In this document: piece after piece, positions 26,719 to 37,100 of the stretch
How positions within the stretch are numbered: the stretch's first letter is position 1
Layout: each line of letters opens with the position of its first letter
DNA from: Albibacterium sp963696875
GTDB taxonomy: Bacteria; Bacteroidota; Bacteroidia; Sphingobacteriales; Sphingobacteriaceae
DNA: 64,000 bases
NCBI GenBank assembly: GCA_963696875.1
Contig: CAVOLQ010000002.1
Span: forward strand, 62,001 to 126,000
Reading direction: 5' to 3'
Position numbers and translations under genes: made by a program
The notes under the pieces: model-generated
Database searches by the model: none
What the model was told of the DNA's origin: nothing
Seen by the model: only the letters and a program-made list of their open reading frames with translations

Positions 26719-29700
26719 ATGAAATATTATTATGCAAATAAGTTTCATGAAAAGAATGGTGAATACTTCTTTGGAAGATTCTTTTTCATGACCTTATTAA
26801 TTTTTCTTTCTTTTTGTATTCTACAGGCAAGTAAAGCGCTCGCAAATCCGAACATGGGCCAAGTTTTATTTAAAAGAGTTAGCATACAACCTTTAGTGGT
26901 TAAAGGAAAGGTACTTGATAGTCAGGTGCCACCATCCATGCTGCCTGGAGTTTCCGTCTTCATAAAAGGTACGGGAAAAGGAACAACGACAGATGTAGAT
27001 GGCAATTTTGAATTGGAGGTTGAAGTAGGGACGGTATTGGTATTTACAAGCGTAGGCTTTATCCAGCAAGAATATACAGTAAGCAAGTCGGTAGATAATC
27101 TTCAGATTGTTCTTGAAGACGAACTTTCTGCATTAGATGAGGTAGTTGTGGTCGGCTATGGTACGCAGAAGAAAGTAAATTTAACAGGTGCTGTCACTTC
27201 GATAAAAGCAGAAGAATTGGATAATATTGTTGCGGCTAACTTGTCGAATACTTTGGCCGGACGGGCACCCGGTGTTAATGTGACGAATACTTCGGGCTTG
27301 TCTGGTGCAAGTTCACAGATTCGCATCAGGGGAAGTTTTGGTGAGCCTCTATATGTGATTGATGGAATTGTACGGGATAAATTAGCTTTTGATGCTCTTG
27401 AAGCTGCAGAAGTTGATCAGATGAGTTTTTTGAAAGACGCGGCTACGGCCTCTATCTATGGCTCTCGAGCGGGAAACGGCGTGGTTTTGGTCACAACAAA
27501 AAAAGGAACTATTCAGAAGCCTACCTTTAACTTTCAATCCAATTATACCATGGGGATGCCGACAATGCCTTTGCTTTCGGATCTAACTACGGCTACGGAT
27601 GAGTTAATTTACCAAAATCGTGTGGCAGAGTTTAACGGCACACCGATACCTAATGGGGAGAAAGAATTTGACTATTTTCGAAATAGAAGTTATAATGTAC
27701 ATGATATGATTTGGAGAAATCCGACGAGTCATAGACAATCATTAAGTGTAACCGGCGGGTCGGATAAAATTACTTATTATTCATTGTTAAGTTATCGTGG
27801 TGAAGCGGGTTCGTACAAAACTCTAGATCATGGGAAATATAATTTGCGCAGCAATGTCTCGGCTAAGGTTAGCGAAAGCATTACTGTAGATTTGAACTTA
27901 TCAGCCTCTCAGCAGAATCTAGATCGATTCTACTGGCCATTTACCGGAGACGATGATTTTGATGTTTCCGATTTATACCGGGTTACTTTTAATTGGCCAA
28001 AAACTTTTCCATTTTACACAGAGGCCGATGGTACCCCTGCAGATTATGTGACAGATTATCCTGTACAAACCCCAATGGGAAGTTGGTTAGCTTGGAGTGT
28101 GATAGATCAAGTAGTTGGCAATCGTTACATAAAAACTAGACAAAGACAAGTAAATCCTATCCTATCTGTTAATTTCAATTTGGATAAGCTGATTCCCGGA
28201 CTATCGACAAAAATTGTCGGGAGCTATCTGGCAGAAGATTTTACTAGGAAGAAATACTTAACCTTTCAGAAAAACTATATTTTTAATCAAGCCGATCCCG
28301 ATGGTAATCGGTTTTTACCGGCTGCTCCAGACCCAAATAAAACAAATACCTTCACTTTTAGTCAAAATCAGCCTTTCTTGAGCTATGATATTTCAACAGA
28401 TTGGGGCTATCAATTTAACTGGTTCGCTAATTATAAGCGTACGTTTAATAGACATAATGTAGATGCGTTATTTGTATTTGAACAGGCTGAAAATGGGGGA
28501 TATGCTGCTTTTGCCAAGGGCGAAAATCCGTTAACAGAGCATGACCAAATGTTTGTATATCCCACAGATCGAGAGATGCGTTTGGCAAATGCTTGGGAGT
28601 TGATAGGTGCCAGGCAATCTTATATAGGTAGGTTTAACTATAATTATGACAACCGGTACATTAGTGAGTTTTCGTTTCGATATGATGGAAATACTCTTTT
28701 CCCAACAGAGAAAAGATGGGGTTTCTTTCCTTCTTTCTCAGCGGCATGGAGAGTTTCTGAAGAGAATTTTTTCAAAAACTTTTCCAATGTATTTGATGAA
28801 TTAAAGGTACGGGCGTCCTACGGAACTACCGGAAATGATTTGGATGTAAACAACGAAAAGATCAATCCATTCTCGTACGTCGAAAAGTATGTCAATTCTG
28901 GCAGCTATATTTTTGGAGACCGACTATATGGTAGCATCGCTCCGGGAGCTACGCCAAACCCATTTCTTACTTGGGCAACCTCAACTAGCTATAATGCCGG
29001 ATTGGATGCAACTTTATTAGGTGGCAGGTTAAGCGGTTCAATTGATGCCTTCTTAAAGAAGGAAACAAATATTCTAGGTTCAAGATTGGTTACTCTTCCT
29101 GATAATTATGGTCAAAGCCTAGCTCCAGAGAACTATGCTGCAAGATCTTGGCGTGGCGGAGAGCTATCCGTTCAATGGAATGACAAGGCTATTGATAGTG
29201 ATTTAAACTATTCAATCATGGCCAATATGGGTTTCGCGAAGGACAGATGGGACGTTTATGACGAGAGTCCGGCTTTCGGAGTAGACGGGTATAGACATTT
29301 CGAATCTCGGATAGGTAATCCTGCTGAACGAATCATTGGACATAAAGCGCTTGGTATTATTCGCACTCAACAACATTTGGATGAACTATTGGCGAAGGGC
29401 TTTAAACAATACGGTCGGGATCCTTATTTGGGCGGCTTATATTTTGAAGACGTAAGGGGGGACGGTTATTCTCCAGGTCCGGATGGCAAAATAGATGGCA
29501 ATGATATGCAATTGCTTTCCGCGAATGCAGCACCTCGAATAAATTACGGCTTTGGTTTTAATGTTTCATACAAAAGCTTTGCTTTACAAACCCACTTTCA
29601 AGGAGTGATGAAGTATGATCGTATTATTAGCAATCAGGAAGGTGCGGGAATGCGGCAACACGGCGGTACAGTTCGACCTTACTACCCTATATGGGCATCC

Positions 29701-30021
29701 GATGATGTTTGGACACCAGATAATATAGAAGGAAAGTACCCAAGACCCATTGGACAAAATTGGTATGAGTCTGGAACAGGTGCTACCTCTTTTTGGATCC
29801 GTAATGGGGCATATTTGAGGTTGCGAAATTTAAATTTTGCTTATAACCTGCCAACATCATGGATCTCTGCATTAAAACTCGGTAATGCTCAGTTGTACTT
29901 TAATGGCACCAATTTATTGGTATTTTCAAAAATGAAGGAATTCCATGATCCGGAACAAAAGAACTATGACTCTTACCCGGTGATGAAAACTTTTACATTC
30001 GGTTTAGACGTTAAATTTTAA
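26719..30021 (+). CDS. SusC/RagA-type TonB-dependent transporter (PUL2, first)
   Basis: 1100 residues. Long N-terminus with a hydrophobic export signal (~25-42), CarboxypepD_reg domain (VVKGKVLDSQ, GVSVFIKGTGKGTTTDVDG, ~55-135), TonB-box-like DEVVVVGYGTQKKVNLTGAV (~145), plug with LAGRAPGVNV, QIRIRGSFGEPLYVIDGI and ASIYGSRAGNGVVLVTTKKG, then barrel ending FTFGLDVKF. No STN domain. Paired with the SusD at 30034, 12 bp downstream. Its leader has no recognised operator; regulation is unknown. Confidence 0.95.
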   Translation: MKYYYANKFHEKNGEYFFGRFFFMTLLIFLSFCILQASKALANPNMGQVLFKRVSIQPLVVKGKVLDSQVPPSMLPGVSVFIKGTGKGTTTDVDGNFELEVEVGTVLVFTSVGFIQQEYTVSKSVDNLQIVLEDELSALDEVVVVGYGTQKKVNLTGAVTSIKAEELDNIVAANLSNTLAGRAPGVNVTNTSGLSGASSQIRIRGSFGEPLYVIDGIVRDKLAFDALEAAEVDQMSFLKDAATASIYGSRAGNGVVLVTTKKGTIQKPTFNFQSNYTMGMPTMPLLSDLTTATDELIYQNRVAEFNGTPIPNGEKEFDYFRNRSYNVHDMIWRNPTSHRQSLSVTGGSDKITYYSLLSYRGEAGSYKTLDHGKYNLRSNVSAKVSESITVDLNLSASQQNLDRFYWPFTGDDDFDVSDLYRVTFNWPKTFPFYTEADGTPADYVTDYPVQTPMGSWLAWSVIDQVVGNRYIKTRQRQVNPILSVNFNLDKLIPGLSTKIVGSYLAEDFTRKKYLTFQKNYIFNQADPDGNRFLPAAPDPNKTNTFTFSQNQPFLSYDISTDWGYQFNWFANYKRTFNRHNVDALFVFEQAENGGYAAFAKGENPLTEHDQMFVYPTDREMRLANAWELIGARQSYIGRFNYNYDNRYISEFSFRYDGNTLFPTEKRWGFFPSFSAAWRVSEENFFKNFSNVFDELKVRASYGTTGNDLDVNNEKINPFSYVEKYVNSGSYIFGDRLYGSIAPGATPNPFLTWATSTSYNAGLDATLLGGRLSGSIDAFLKKETNILGSRLVTLPDNYGQSLAPENYAARSWRGGELSVQWNDKAIDSDLNYSIMANMGFAKDRWDVYDESPAFGVDGYRHFESRIGNPAERIIGHKALGIIRTQQHLDELLAKGFKQYGRDPYLGGLYFEDVRGDGYSPGPDGKIDGNDMQLLSANAAPRINYGFGFNVSYKSFALQTHFQGVMKYDRIISNQEGAGMRQHGGTVRPYYPIWASDDVWTPDNIEGKYPRPIGQNWYESGTGATSFWIRNGAYLRLRNLNFAYNLPTSWISALKLGNAQLYFNGTNLLVFSKMKEFHDPEQKNYDSYPVMKTFTFGLDVKF

Positions 30022-30033
30022 AAGAATATTATT

Positions 30034-31797
30034 ATGAAGAAGATACTGTATTTAATTTTATTCATCTGTTTTCTTGCTGCCTCATGTAAAAAGGTATTGA
30101 ATATTGAAGACATTGGAAATTATAACCCGGATTTAGTTTGGAATGATGCTAATCTGGCAAATGCGTATATGGCAAATATATATCCCATGTTCGGGAATTG
30201 GAGTGCAGGTTCGGAAGCGAAAAGTCAACAAATAATGGGTATTAATTTTTATCCAGACCGAGTAACAATTTCCAACGGTGAATTCAAGTCGTGGAATTAC
30301 ACTCGCATTCGTTTGATTAATCAAGCAATTGAAGACGTAAACAGTGGCAGCTTGGAACAGGGTGTAAAAGATAATATAACCGGACAAGCCTTATTTATGC
30401 GGGCTTACTCGTATTTTGATATGGTAATGCATCACGGTGGCGTTCCTTATATTAAAACTCCACAAGACCGGTATAAGGATGACTTATTTGTATCCCGTAA
30501 TTCAACAAAAGAGTGTTTTGATTTAATCATTGAAGACCTAGATGAGGCAATTAGCAAATTGCCAGAAAAAAATCCTCCTTCTTCAGCTGATTATGGGAAA
30601 ATTGATGCCAGTTTCGCTTTGGCTTTTAAGGCAAAAGTTTTGCTTTGGAAGGCATCACCACAATTCAATCCTTCAAATCCATGGGATAATCCCTATTGGG
30701 AAGAAGCTTACCAAGTGAATAAAAAAGCATATACAGATTTATTGTCGCGAGGATATGCCTTGACCGAGGATTATGAAAATATTGCATTGATCGAAAAGGG
30801 CCCAGAAGTTGTGTTTGCAGTGGTTAATTCCTATCCAAATAAGGTTGTTGATTGGGACTATGGTGTACGCCCAGGTTCTGAAAGTAGAGGCCCAGCTTAT
30901 GCATGTCCTACCTGGGAATATATTAAAGAATTTCCAATGAAGGATGGCAAAAAATATAATGACCCGACGGGGAAATATTATAAAACAGATGAGCAACTTC
31001 TACAGAGTTATTGGAAAGACAGAGACCCGCGTTTCAACAAATCTATTGTATGGAATGGGAAAATTTATGAGGTGTCTGGTAAAACAGGAAGACGACAATA
31101 TACTTCATTGGGTATAGCACATGAGCTGGACGATTTTGGTATTAATCCAAAGGCAGGGGTGAACTCGACAAATTTGAATCGTTATAGTGGTTTTTTCATA
31201 GAGAAAAATAGCCTATTGAAGCTTACTCAGGCTGAAGTTCAGCAATATGATGTCGATTTTGTTTTGATGCGTTTTGCCGAGGTAATGTTAAATTATGCCG
31301 AAGCGGCTGCAGAAACGGGAAGGCTTATGGAAAGCTTGGATATCGTGAAAAAAATTAGAGCCAGAGCCGGAATTGAACCGGGTACAGATGGAAATTATGG
31401 GATTGTAGCAAACAGCAGAGAGCAAATGCGTGAGGTCATCTTAGCGGAAAGGAATATCGAGTTCAGCTTTGAAGGGCATCGTTTCTGGGATTTACGGAGA
31501 TTAAGGATGCTTGATCGTTTGGATGGAAAAACGAAACATGGGGTAGAAGCAATCGCGATTGATGCTAATGGCGTAGAAATGCCTATGGGACTTGCGAGGC
31601 AGAAAGCGGACAACTTTGAATTAGTGGAAGAGAATTTCAAATATAGTTTGTTGCAAGTTCCACTTTCAGGTGTAAAAGTGAACTCCTTGCCGGAAACATA
31701 TTATTTCTTCCCAATCCAAGAGAGTGTTATCGATAAAAATTCAAAAATAGAACAAAATTCGAACTGGGGAGGTACATTTAATCCAACCCTTGAATAA
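30034..31797 (+). CDS. SusD/RagB-type lipoprotein (PUL2, first)
   Basis: 587 residues with lipoprotein signal CFLAASCKK. Typical SusD features: NAYMANIYPMFG, GQALFMRAYSYFDMVMHHGGVPYI, a tetratricopeptide-like helical core, MRFAEVMLNYAEAAAETGR and ERNIEFSFEGHRFWDLRRL near the C-terminus. Outer-membrane glycan binding partner of the preceding SusC. A long inverted repeat follows its stop. Confidence 0.94.
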   Translation: MKKILYLILFICFLAASCKKVLNIEDIGNYNPDLVWNDANLANAYMANIYPMFGNWSAGSEAKSQQIMGINFYPDRVTISNGEFKSWNYTRIRLINQAIEDVNSGSLEQGVKDNITGQALFMRAYSYFDMVMHHGGVPYIKTPQDRYKDDLFVSRNSTKECFDLIIEDLDEAISKLPEKNPPSSADYGKIDASFALAFKAKVLLWKASPQFNPSNPWDNPYWEEAYQVNKKAYTDLLSRGYALTEDYENIALIEKGPEVVFAVVNSYPNKVVDWDYGVRPGSESRGPAYACPTWEYIKEFPMKDGKKYNDPTGKYYKTDEQLLQSYWKDRDPRFNKSIVWNGKIYEVSGKTGRRQYTSLGIAHELDDFGINPKAGVNSTNLNRYSGFFIEKNSLLKLTQAEVQQYDVDFVLMRFAEVMLNYAEAAAETGRLMESLDIVKKIRARAGIEPGTDGNYGIVANSREQMREVILAERNIEFSFEGHRFWDLRRLRMLDRLDGKTKHGVEAIAIDANGVEMPMGLARQKADNFELVEENFKYSLLQVPLSGVKVNSLPETYYFFPIQESVIDKNSKIEQNSNWGGTFNPTLE

Positions 31798-31810
31798 TAT
31801 TCACTAAATA

Positions 31811-31867
31811 ATTAATCAATTACGAAGCCCTTTCATATAGATGTAGATGGCTTTGTAATTGGTTAAT
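31811..31867 (+). terminator. Inverted repeat after susD (PUL2, first)
   Basis: ATTAATCAATTACGAAGCC pairs with GGCTTTGTAATTGGTTAAT with two imperfect positions, over a 19-nt loop. It lies 14 bp after the susD stop and separates the first PUL2 SusCD pair from the sigma-factor gene. Terminator or RNA-stabilising hairpin. Confidence 0.68.
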
Positions 31868-31918
31868 AATCGTTTCTTCTTGTGTTATCAAGACAAAAAG
31901 AAATAGATAAAGATAATT

Positions 31919-31940
31919 CAATATTATTTTTATAATATTG
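31919..31940 (+). promoter_or_regulatory. Palindrome immediately before the sigma-factor start
   Basis: CAATATTAT and ATAATATTG form a perfect 9-bp inverted repeat around TTTT, ending 5 bp before the ATG at 31946. As RNA it would occlude the ribosome-binding region; as DNA it could be an operator. No direct evidence of either. Confidence 0.45.
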
Positions 31941-31945
31941 TTGTT

Positions 31946-32518
31946 ATGATAGATACTGAGAAGCAAAAGAACTTATTATTTCTGCTTAAAGAAGGGGAAG
32001 ATGATGCTTTTTCAAAAATCTATGATGTGTACTGGGATAGACTCTATTATCTCGCTTATAAGAAGCTCAATAATATAGAAGCTGCTGAGGAAATTGTTCA
32101 AGAGGTTTTTCTAATTCTTTGGAAAAAGCGTCATGAATTAACCATTAACAATCTTTCTCAATACCTGGCAGCGATGGTTAGGTACTCTGTTTATAGATAT
32201 TTGGCTAGGGAAAGCCAAAATATTAATCGGGAAATTATATTTCAAAATAGGCAGCAAATGCATTTTACTATTGATGAAAGCATAGAAAATAAGTTGCTTA
32301 TGGATAGGATATTAGAACTTTCCAACGAATTACCCGAGCGATGTAAATTAGTGTTCCAATACAATAAATTACAAGATCAATCACTACAGGATGTTGCTGA
32401 ACTACTGGGCATCTCTAAAAAAACAGCCGAAACTCACCTCACCAAAGCCTTAAAAACTATTCGTCTCGGTCTGCGAGGTTTTACAAACTTCTGCTTATTA
32501 TTCTCTTTTGTTCTCTGA
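31946..32518 (+). CDS. ECF RNA polymerase sigma factor
   Basis: 190 residues. Region 2 at about 18-85 (AFSKIYDVYWDRLYYLAYKKL, EEIVQEVFLILWKKR) and region 4 at about 125-178 (LPERCKLVFQYNKLQDQSLQDVAELLGISKKTAETHLTKALKTIR by its ends). This is the Bacteroidota FecI-like subgroup that is activated through a FecR protein and an STN-domain SusC. The FecR gene follows at 32861 and the STN SusC at 34166, so this is a complete surface-signalling set. The C-terminus is a hydrophobic tail FCLLFSFVL. Confidence 0.93.
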   Translation: MIDTEKQKNLLFLLKEGEDDAFSKIYDVYWDRLYYLAYKKLNNIEAAEEIVQEVFLILWKKRHELTINNLSQYLAAMVRYSVYRYLARESQNINREIIFQNRQQMHFTIDESIENKLLMDRILELSNELPERCKLVFQYNKLQDQSLQDVAELLGISKKTAETHLTKALKTIRLGLRGFTNFCLLFSFVL

Positions 32519-32860
32519 ATTTTTAAAATGTTCAAAATAGAGAAATAAGTTGCATATGGATAGGGTTTTAGCCCTTTCCAACGAATGACCCGAGCGATGT
32601 ATATTAGTGTTCCAATACAATAAAATCAAGATCAATCATTACAGAATGTAGCTGAACTGTTGGTAAAAGAAATGAAAACTTAACACTTTCTTGTAATTGC
32701 TTTAACATTTTCTTTTTCTTAGGATTCTATTTTTGCTTCGTAAAATGAGAGGTATTAATGTGTTTTTGACAAGGTACCCTCCAATATGAATAGAGACTAA
32801 GGGTATTTTTCCTTTGGCTGACTCTTAATAGTAAGAGCCCAACAAAAGGCTCCACAAAAG
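32519..32860 (+). other. Sigma-factor fossil and FecR leader
   Basis: The 342-bp gap contains a decayed partial copy of the sigma gene (32537-32690) and then AT-rich sequence before the FecR gene. No intact gene is visible. Confidence 0.6.
32537..32690 (+). pseudogene. Decayed duplicate of part of the ECF sigma gene
   Basis: The sequence AATAAGTTGC-TATGGATAGG, then CTTTCCAACGAAT-ACCCGAGCGATG, GTGTTCCAATACAATAAA and GTAGCTGAACT matches the sigma gene from about 32286 to 32440 with scattered substitutions and small indels. In-frame stops (TAA, TAG, TGA) interrupt it. It lies 20 bp after the intact gene, so a partial tandem duplication followed by decay is the simplest origin. Confidence 0.88.
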
Positions 32861-34033
32861 ATGACTGATAAAGAGATAAAAGATTTAGCATTTAAATTCT
32901 TTCAAAGGGAAATAACTCAAGAGGAGGAAGAGATTTTGCATCAATGGTATGAAGAAAAGGACATTCCCAAAGATAGATACATTGTTCAGACGGAAGACGA
33001 AAGTAAAGATGATATGAGTAAAAGGTTATTTGCTTCTATTGAAGTCAAAAAAGACTGCGAAAATCCGCCTGTTACTATCCGTCGATTGTCTAAGAAGAAT
33101 TGGATAAGTGTCATTGCTGCTTCCTTACTGTTGTTTGTATCTATTGGAAGTATTTATTTTTATTTTCATAAACCAATCGAGGAACCTATACATTACACAA
33201 AACTCTTAAAAGGTGATGTAGGGCCTGGTGGTAATAATGCAATTCTAGAACTAGCAGATGGAAGCATTATAAATTTAGATTCTGCCGCTATTGGAGAGCT
33301 GGGCAGTATTGGTAGCCTGAGGATTAATAAGCAAGATAATGGGTTGGTATCTATAGAGGTTGCGAGTTCATACAATAATGCTGTTGCTGAAAAAAATACA
33401 ATTAGGACTCCAGCAGGGGGACAGTACCAGGTGAAGCTACCAGATGGAACTAGAATTTGGTTAAATGCATCCTCCAGCATTACATTTTCTAATGTCTTAA
33501 AAGAATATCGAGAAGTTGAGCTTAGTGGTGAGGCATACTTTGAAGTCGCAAAGTTTCAGGCTATTAATAATAAAAGCATTCCTTTTTTTGTAATCAATAA
33601 AAATCAGCGCATAGAGGTTTTAGGAACACATTTTAATGTTTATGATTATCCAGGAGAAACAATTGAAACCACTCTTTTGGAAGGGTCTGTACGAATACAT
33701 TCTCTGGAATCGAGCAATTCTCGGGTACTGAAGCCTGGTCAGCAATCTAAAGTTGCAAATGGTGCTATTGAAATTAAAGAGGCCGATCTCGAGTCATCCT
33801 TATCTTGGAAAAACGGCGATTTTATATTTAATAATGAAGAAATATCAAGAATAATGAAGAAACTGGAAAGGTGGTACGACGTAGAGGTGGAGTATTCCAG
33901 CACGTTTGTTCCACGAAAGTTTTCAGGTGCTGTTTCGAGGTCAAAGAACTTGTCAGAGGTTCTCAAAATAATGGAATTTACTGGAAATATAACATTTAAA
34001 ATTGAAGGAAGGAGGGTAACTGTCATGATGTGA
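32861..34033 (+). CDS. FecR-family anti-sigma regulator
   Basis: 390 residues. Cytoplasmic N-terminus (1-~83, EEEEILHQWYEEKD), one membrane helix (WISVIAASLLLFVSIGSIYFYF), periplasmic FecR domain with RTPAGGQYQVKLPDGTRIWLNASSSITF (by its ends), VELSGEAYFEVAK and VLGTHFNVYDY, and a C-terminal DUF4974 domain (FNNEEISRIMKKLERWYDVEVEY). It holds the sigma factor inactive until the STN-domain SusC signals substrate uptake. It precedes that SusC by a hairpin-containing gap. Confidence 0.93.
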   Translation: MTDKEIKDLAFKFFQREITQEEEEILHQWYEEKDIPKDRYIVQTEDESKDDMSKRLFASIEVKKDCENPPVTIRRLSKKNWISVIAASLLLFVSIGSIYFYFHKPIEEPIHYTKLLKGDVGPGGNNAILELADGSIINLDSAAIGELGSIGSLRINKQDNGLVSIEVASSYNNAVAEKNTIRTPAGGQYQVKLPDGTRIWLNASSSITFSNVLKEYREVELSGEAYFEVAKFQAINNKSIPFFVINKNQRIEVLGTHFNVYDYPGETIETTLLEGSVRIHSLESSNSRVLKPGQQSKVANGAIEIKEADLESSLSWKNGDFIFNNEEISRIMKKLERWYDVEVEYSSTFVPRKFSGAVSRSKNLSEVLKIMEFTGNITFKIEGRRVTVMM

Positions 34034-34070
34034 TTTTACGACCCTAAATAGATGGACACCAAAATAAATA

Positions 34071-34096
34071 ACCAGAAGTACGGGAATACTTCTGGT
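34071..34096 (+). terminator. Perfect hairpin between fecR and susC
   Basis: ACCAGAAGTA and TACTTCTGGT form a perfect 10-bp stem with loop CGGGAA. It lies 38 bp after the fecR stop and about 70 bp before the chosen susC start. It would separate regulator and transporter transcription, and it argues against the upstream start at 34052, which would place the hairpin inside the coding region. Confidence 0.75.
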
Positions 34097-34165
34097 CGTG
34101 TCGGGTTCCATTTGACTTTCAAATTCGACTTATTCAATCATTTAAGAAACCAAACATTCAAATGT

Positions 34166-37100
34166 ATGAAATTACTTTATTATAGCGCAGTGATCCATTC
34201 GCGCTCCCTTTTAAAATACTTGATTTTAATGAAATTAATTCTTATTTTCCTAGCTACAGCCTTCCTGCAGCAGGGTTATTCTGCCCATGCACAGCCGATC
34301 TCTATTTCTCAAAAAAGTATTTCTTTACATGGCGTCCTTAAAGAAATTCGTTTGCAAACAGGCTATGATTTCTTTTTTGAAGATGCAGCGTTGATCAGTT
34401 CAAAAAAGATAGATATCGATATCAAAAATGGGACTATAGAGGAAGTACTGAAGTCTACCTTTCAAGATCAGCCTTTGACCTATACTATTTCTGGAAATGC
34501 GATTATAGTGAAAGGGGTGAGAGAGCGTGTGAAACCTTTGGAAATTAAAGAAGAGTTGGAAAGTCAGCAACAACTTTTAGTTGGAAAAGTGACTGACGAG
34601 AAAGGCGATGAGCTTGTAGGGGTAAATATTACCATAAAAGGAACTAATAGAGGAACGGTTACCAATGGTTCAGGAACGTTCCAGATAGAAGTACAGCCGA
34701 ACGAAACGCTGGTATTTAGTTATATCGGGTTTACTAACCAAGAAGTTGTATATAAGGGCCAATCTCCCATAAACATTGTGTTATTAGAGGATAATACCAC
34801 CATGGATGAGGTAGTAGTGGTGGGGTATGGAACGCAGAAGAAAGTAAATCTTACTGGTGCCGTCAGCCAAATTGACTCTAAAGTACTTGACGATCGCCCT
34901 GTTTCGAATGTGACCCAGGCTATGCAAGGGTCAATGCCCAATGTGAACGTTAGTTTTGGGAATGGTAGACCAGGCACCGAAGGTTCGGTGAACATCCGCG
35001 GCTATGCTTCCATCAATAGTGCCAATGCGGCGCCCCTTATTTTAATAGATGGTGTGCCTGGAAATATTAATAATATAAATCCAAGGGATGTAGAAAGCAT
35101 TTCTGTATTGAAAGATGCAGCTGCTTCTGCAATTTATGGTTCAAGAGGCGCCTTTGGCGTTATGTTGGTTACTACAAAAAGTGCAAAAGGAGGGAAAGTT
35201 GCTATTAACTATAGTAATAACTTTGGCTTAGCAGGTTCTACGGTAAGCACAGATTTCATAACGGACGGATATGACGCAGCGCGCCTAAACGATGAGGCAT
35301 TTATGCGTGCAACGGGAAACAGTTATACAGGCTATACTGAATCAGACTATGAAGAGTTGCTTAAACGTAAGACAGATAAGTCTTTGCCGGATGTCGTAAT
35401 CCAGAATAGAAACGGTAAGGATCAATATGTTTATTATGGAAGTACAGATTGGTGGAACGTTCTATATCGCGACCAACAATCTTCAATGGAACATGCGTTA
35501 AGCTTTACAGGGGGAACGGATAAATTAGATTTTTATTTGTCTGGAAGGATGTATGATAAAAATGGTATTATGCAGATCAACCAAGATAAATTTAGGTCTT
35601 ATAATTTGCGCGGGAAGTTGTCGGGGGAAGTGGCAAAATGGTTGAGAGTAAGTAATAATACCCAATTTAACTACAACAATTATACCTTTCCTGGATGGAA
35701 TGGAAATGCAAACGCAAACAATAATTTCATTTCTTCAACGGTTCATGCTTTGCCTTCTTATGTTCCTATGAACCCCGATGGAACGGCTACCTACCGTACT
35801 GAATTGAACAGTTATACTATTGGAGACGGAATTTTTGCCGATCTGTTGAATGGAAAGTCAAAAGGTGCAGATGGTGAATATGAGTTTGTTAACAGTTTTC
35901 AAGCCCTGCTTTCTGTCACTAAAGGTTTAAGTATTATCGGAGATTACACATTTTCACATAATCCTCAAAGCCAGTTCACCAGGCGGACGCAGGCTCCGTG
36001 GTCTATTTATCCAGGTGTCGTCAGCTACCTTGGCAGCGATCGCTACACAGAAATTGAAACGAAGTACAATAATCATGTGATGAATATTTTTGCAGACTAT
36101 CAGCAGAGTATTGGCGTCCATAATTTTAAAGTCACTGCAGGTTATAATCAAGAGCACCGTTCGTATAAACGGATTACTGGAATTCGATTAGATCTTTTGT
36201 CAGAAGATTTAAATGACCTTAATCTAGGTTCGGGTGCTATGGAGGTAACTGGGGGTGCAAATACATGGGCACTAATGGGTTTCTTCGGCCGACTAAACTA
36301 TGATTATAAAGGACGCTATTTATTTGAAATCAATGGCCGTTATGATGGTACCTCTAAATTTCCAACCGGCCAGCGTTTTGGCTTTTTCCCTTCGGTATCG
36401 GGAGGTTGGCGAATTAGTGAAGAGCCGTTCTTTAGTCCTTTGAAAAGTGTTATAAACGAATTTAAAATAAGAGGTTCCTATGGATCCTTAGGGAATTCAC
36501 AGGAAGCGGCTGTTTATGGGTATATCCCGCTGCTGAATCGTGGAAGTTCTACCTATTTAATGAATGGTCGTAGATCGGAGTTTCTTTCCGTCCCAACACC
36601 AACATCGCCAACCCTGACTTGGGAACGCGCAACGACTTCTAATATAGGGATTGATATCAGTTTGTTTAAAAATCGCTTGAGTACCACTTTTGATTGGTAT
36701 GAAAGAAATACCCTAGACATGTTGGTTCCCGGAAGAACCTTGCCAGCAGTTTTTGGAGCAGCATCACCCAAACAAAATGCAGGAGATCTGCGTAACACCG
36801 GGTGGGAAATAGCTGTCATTTGGCAAGATCAAAAGACGGTGGGAGATAAGCCCTTTGGTTATAACTTTTCATTAGGTCTTTCGGATTCCAAAGCGAAAAT
36901 TACACGCTTTGACAATCCTGAAAAATTATTGACAAATCATTATGTAGGGCAACAGATTGGCGAAATTTGGGGATATAGGGTAAATGGACTCTTCCAGTCG
37001 AACGAGGAAGCAAGTAGTTGGCCTGTCAATCAGGATTATGTCAACCAGCAGCGGCTTAGCGCACCTGGAAACTGGTCCAAATTGCAAGCCGGAGATATGA

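Noticed and set aside
34052..34165. Extended N-terminus of the STN-domain SusC
   Set aside because: It would translate through a perfect 10-bp hairpin and place 38 hydrophilic residues before the signal peptide.
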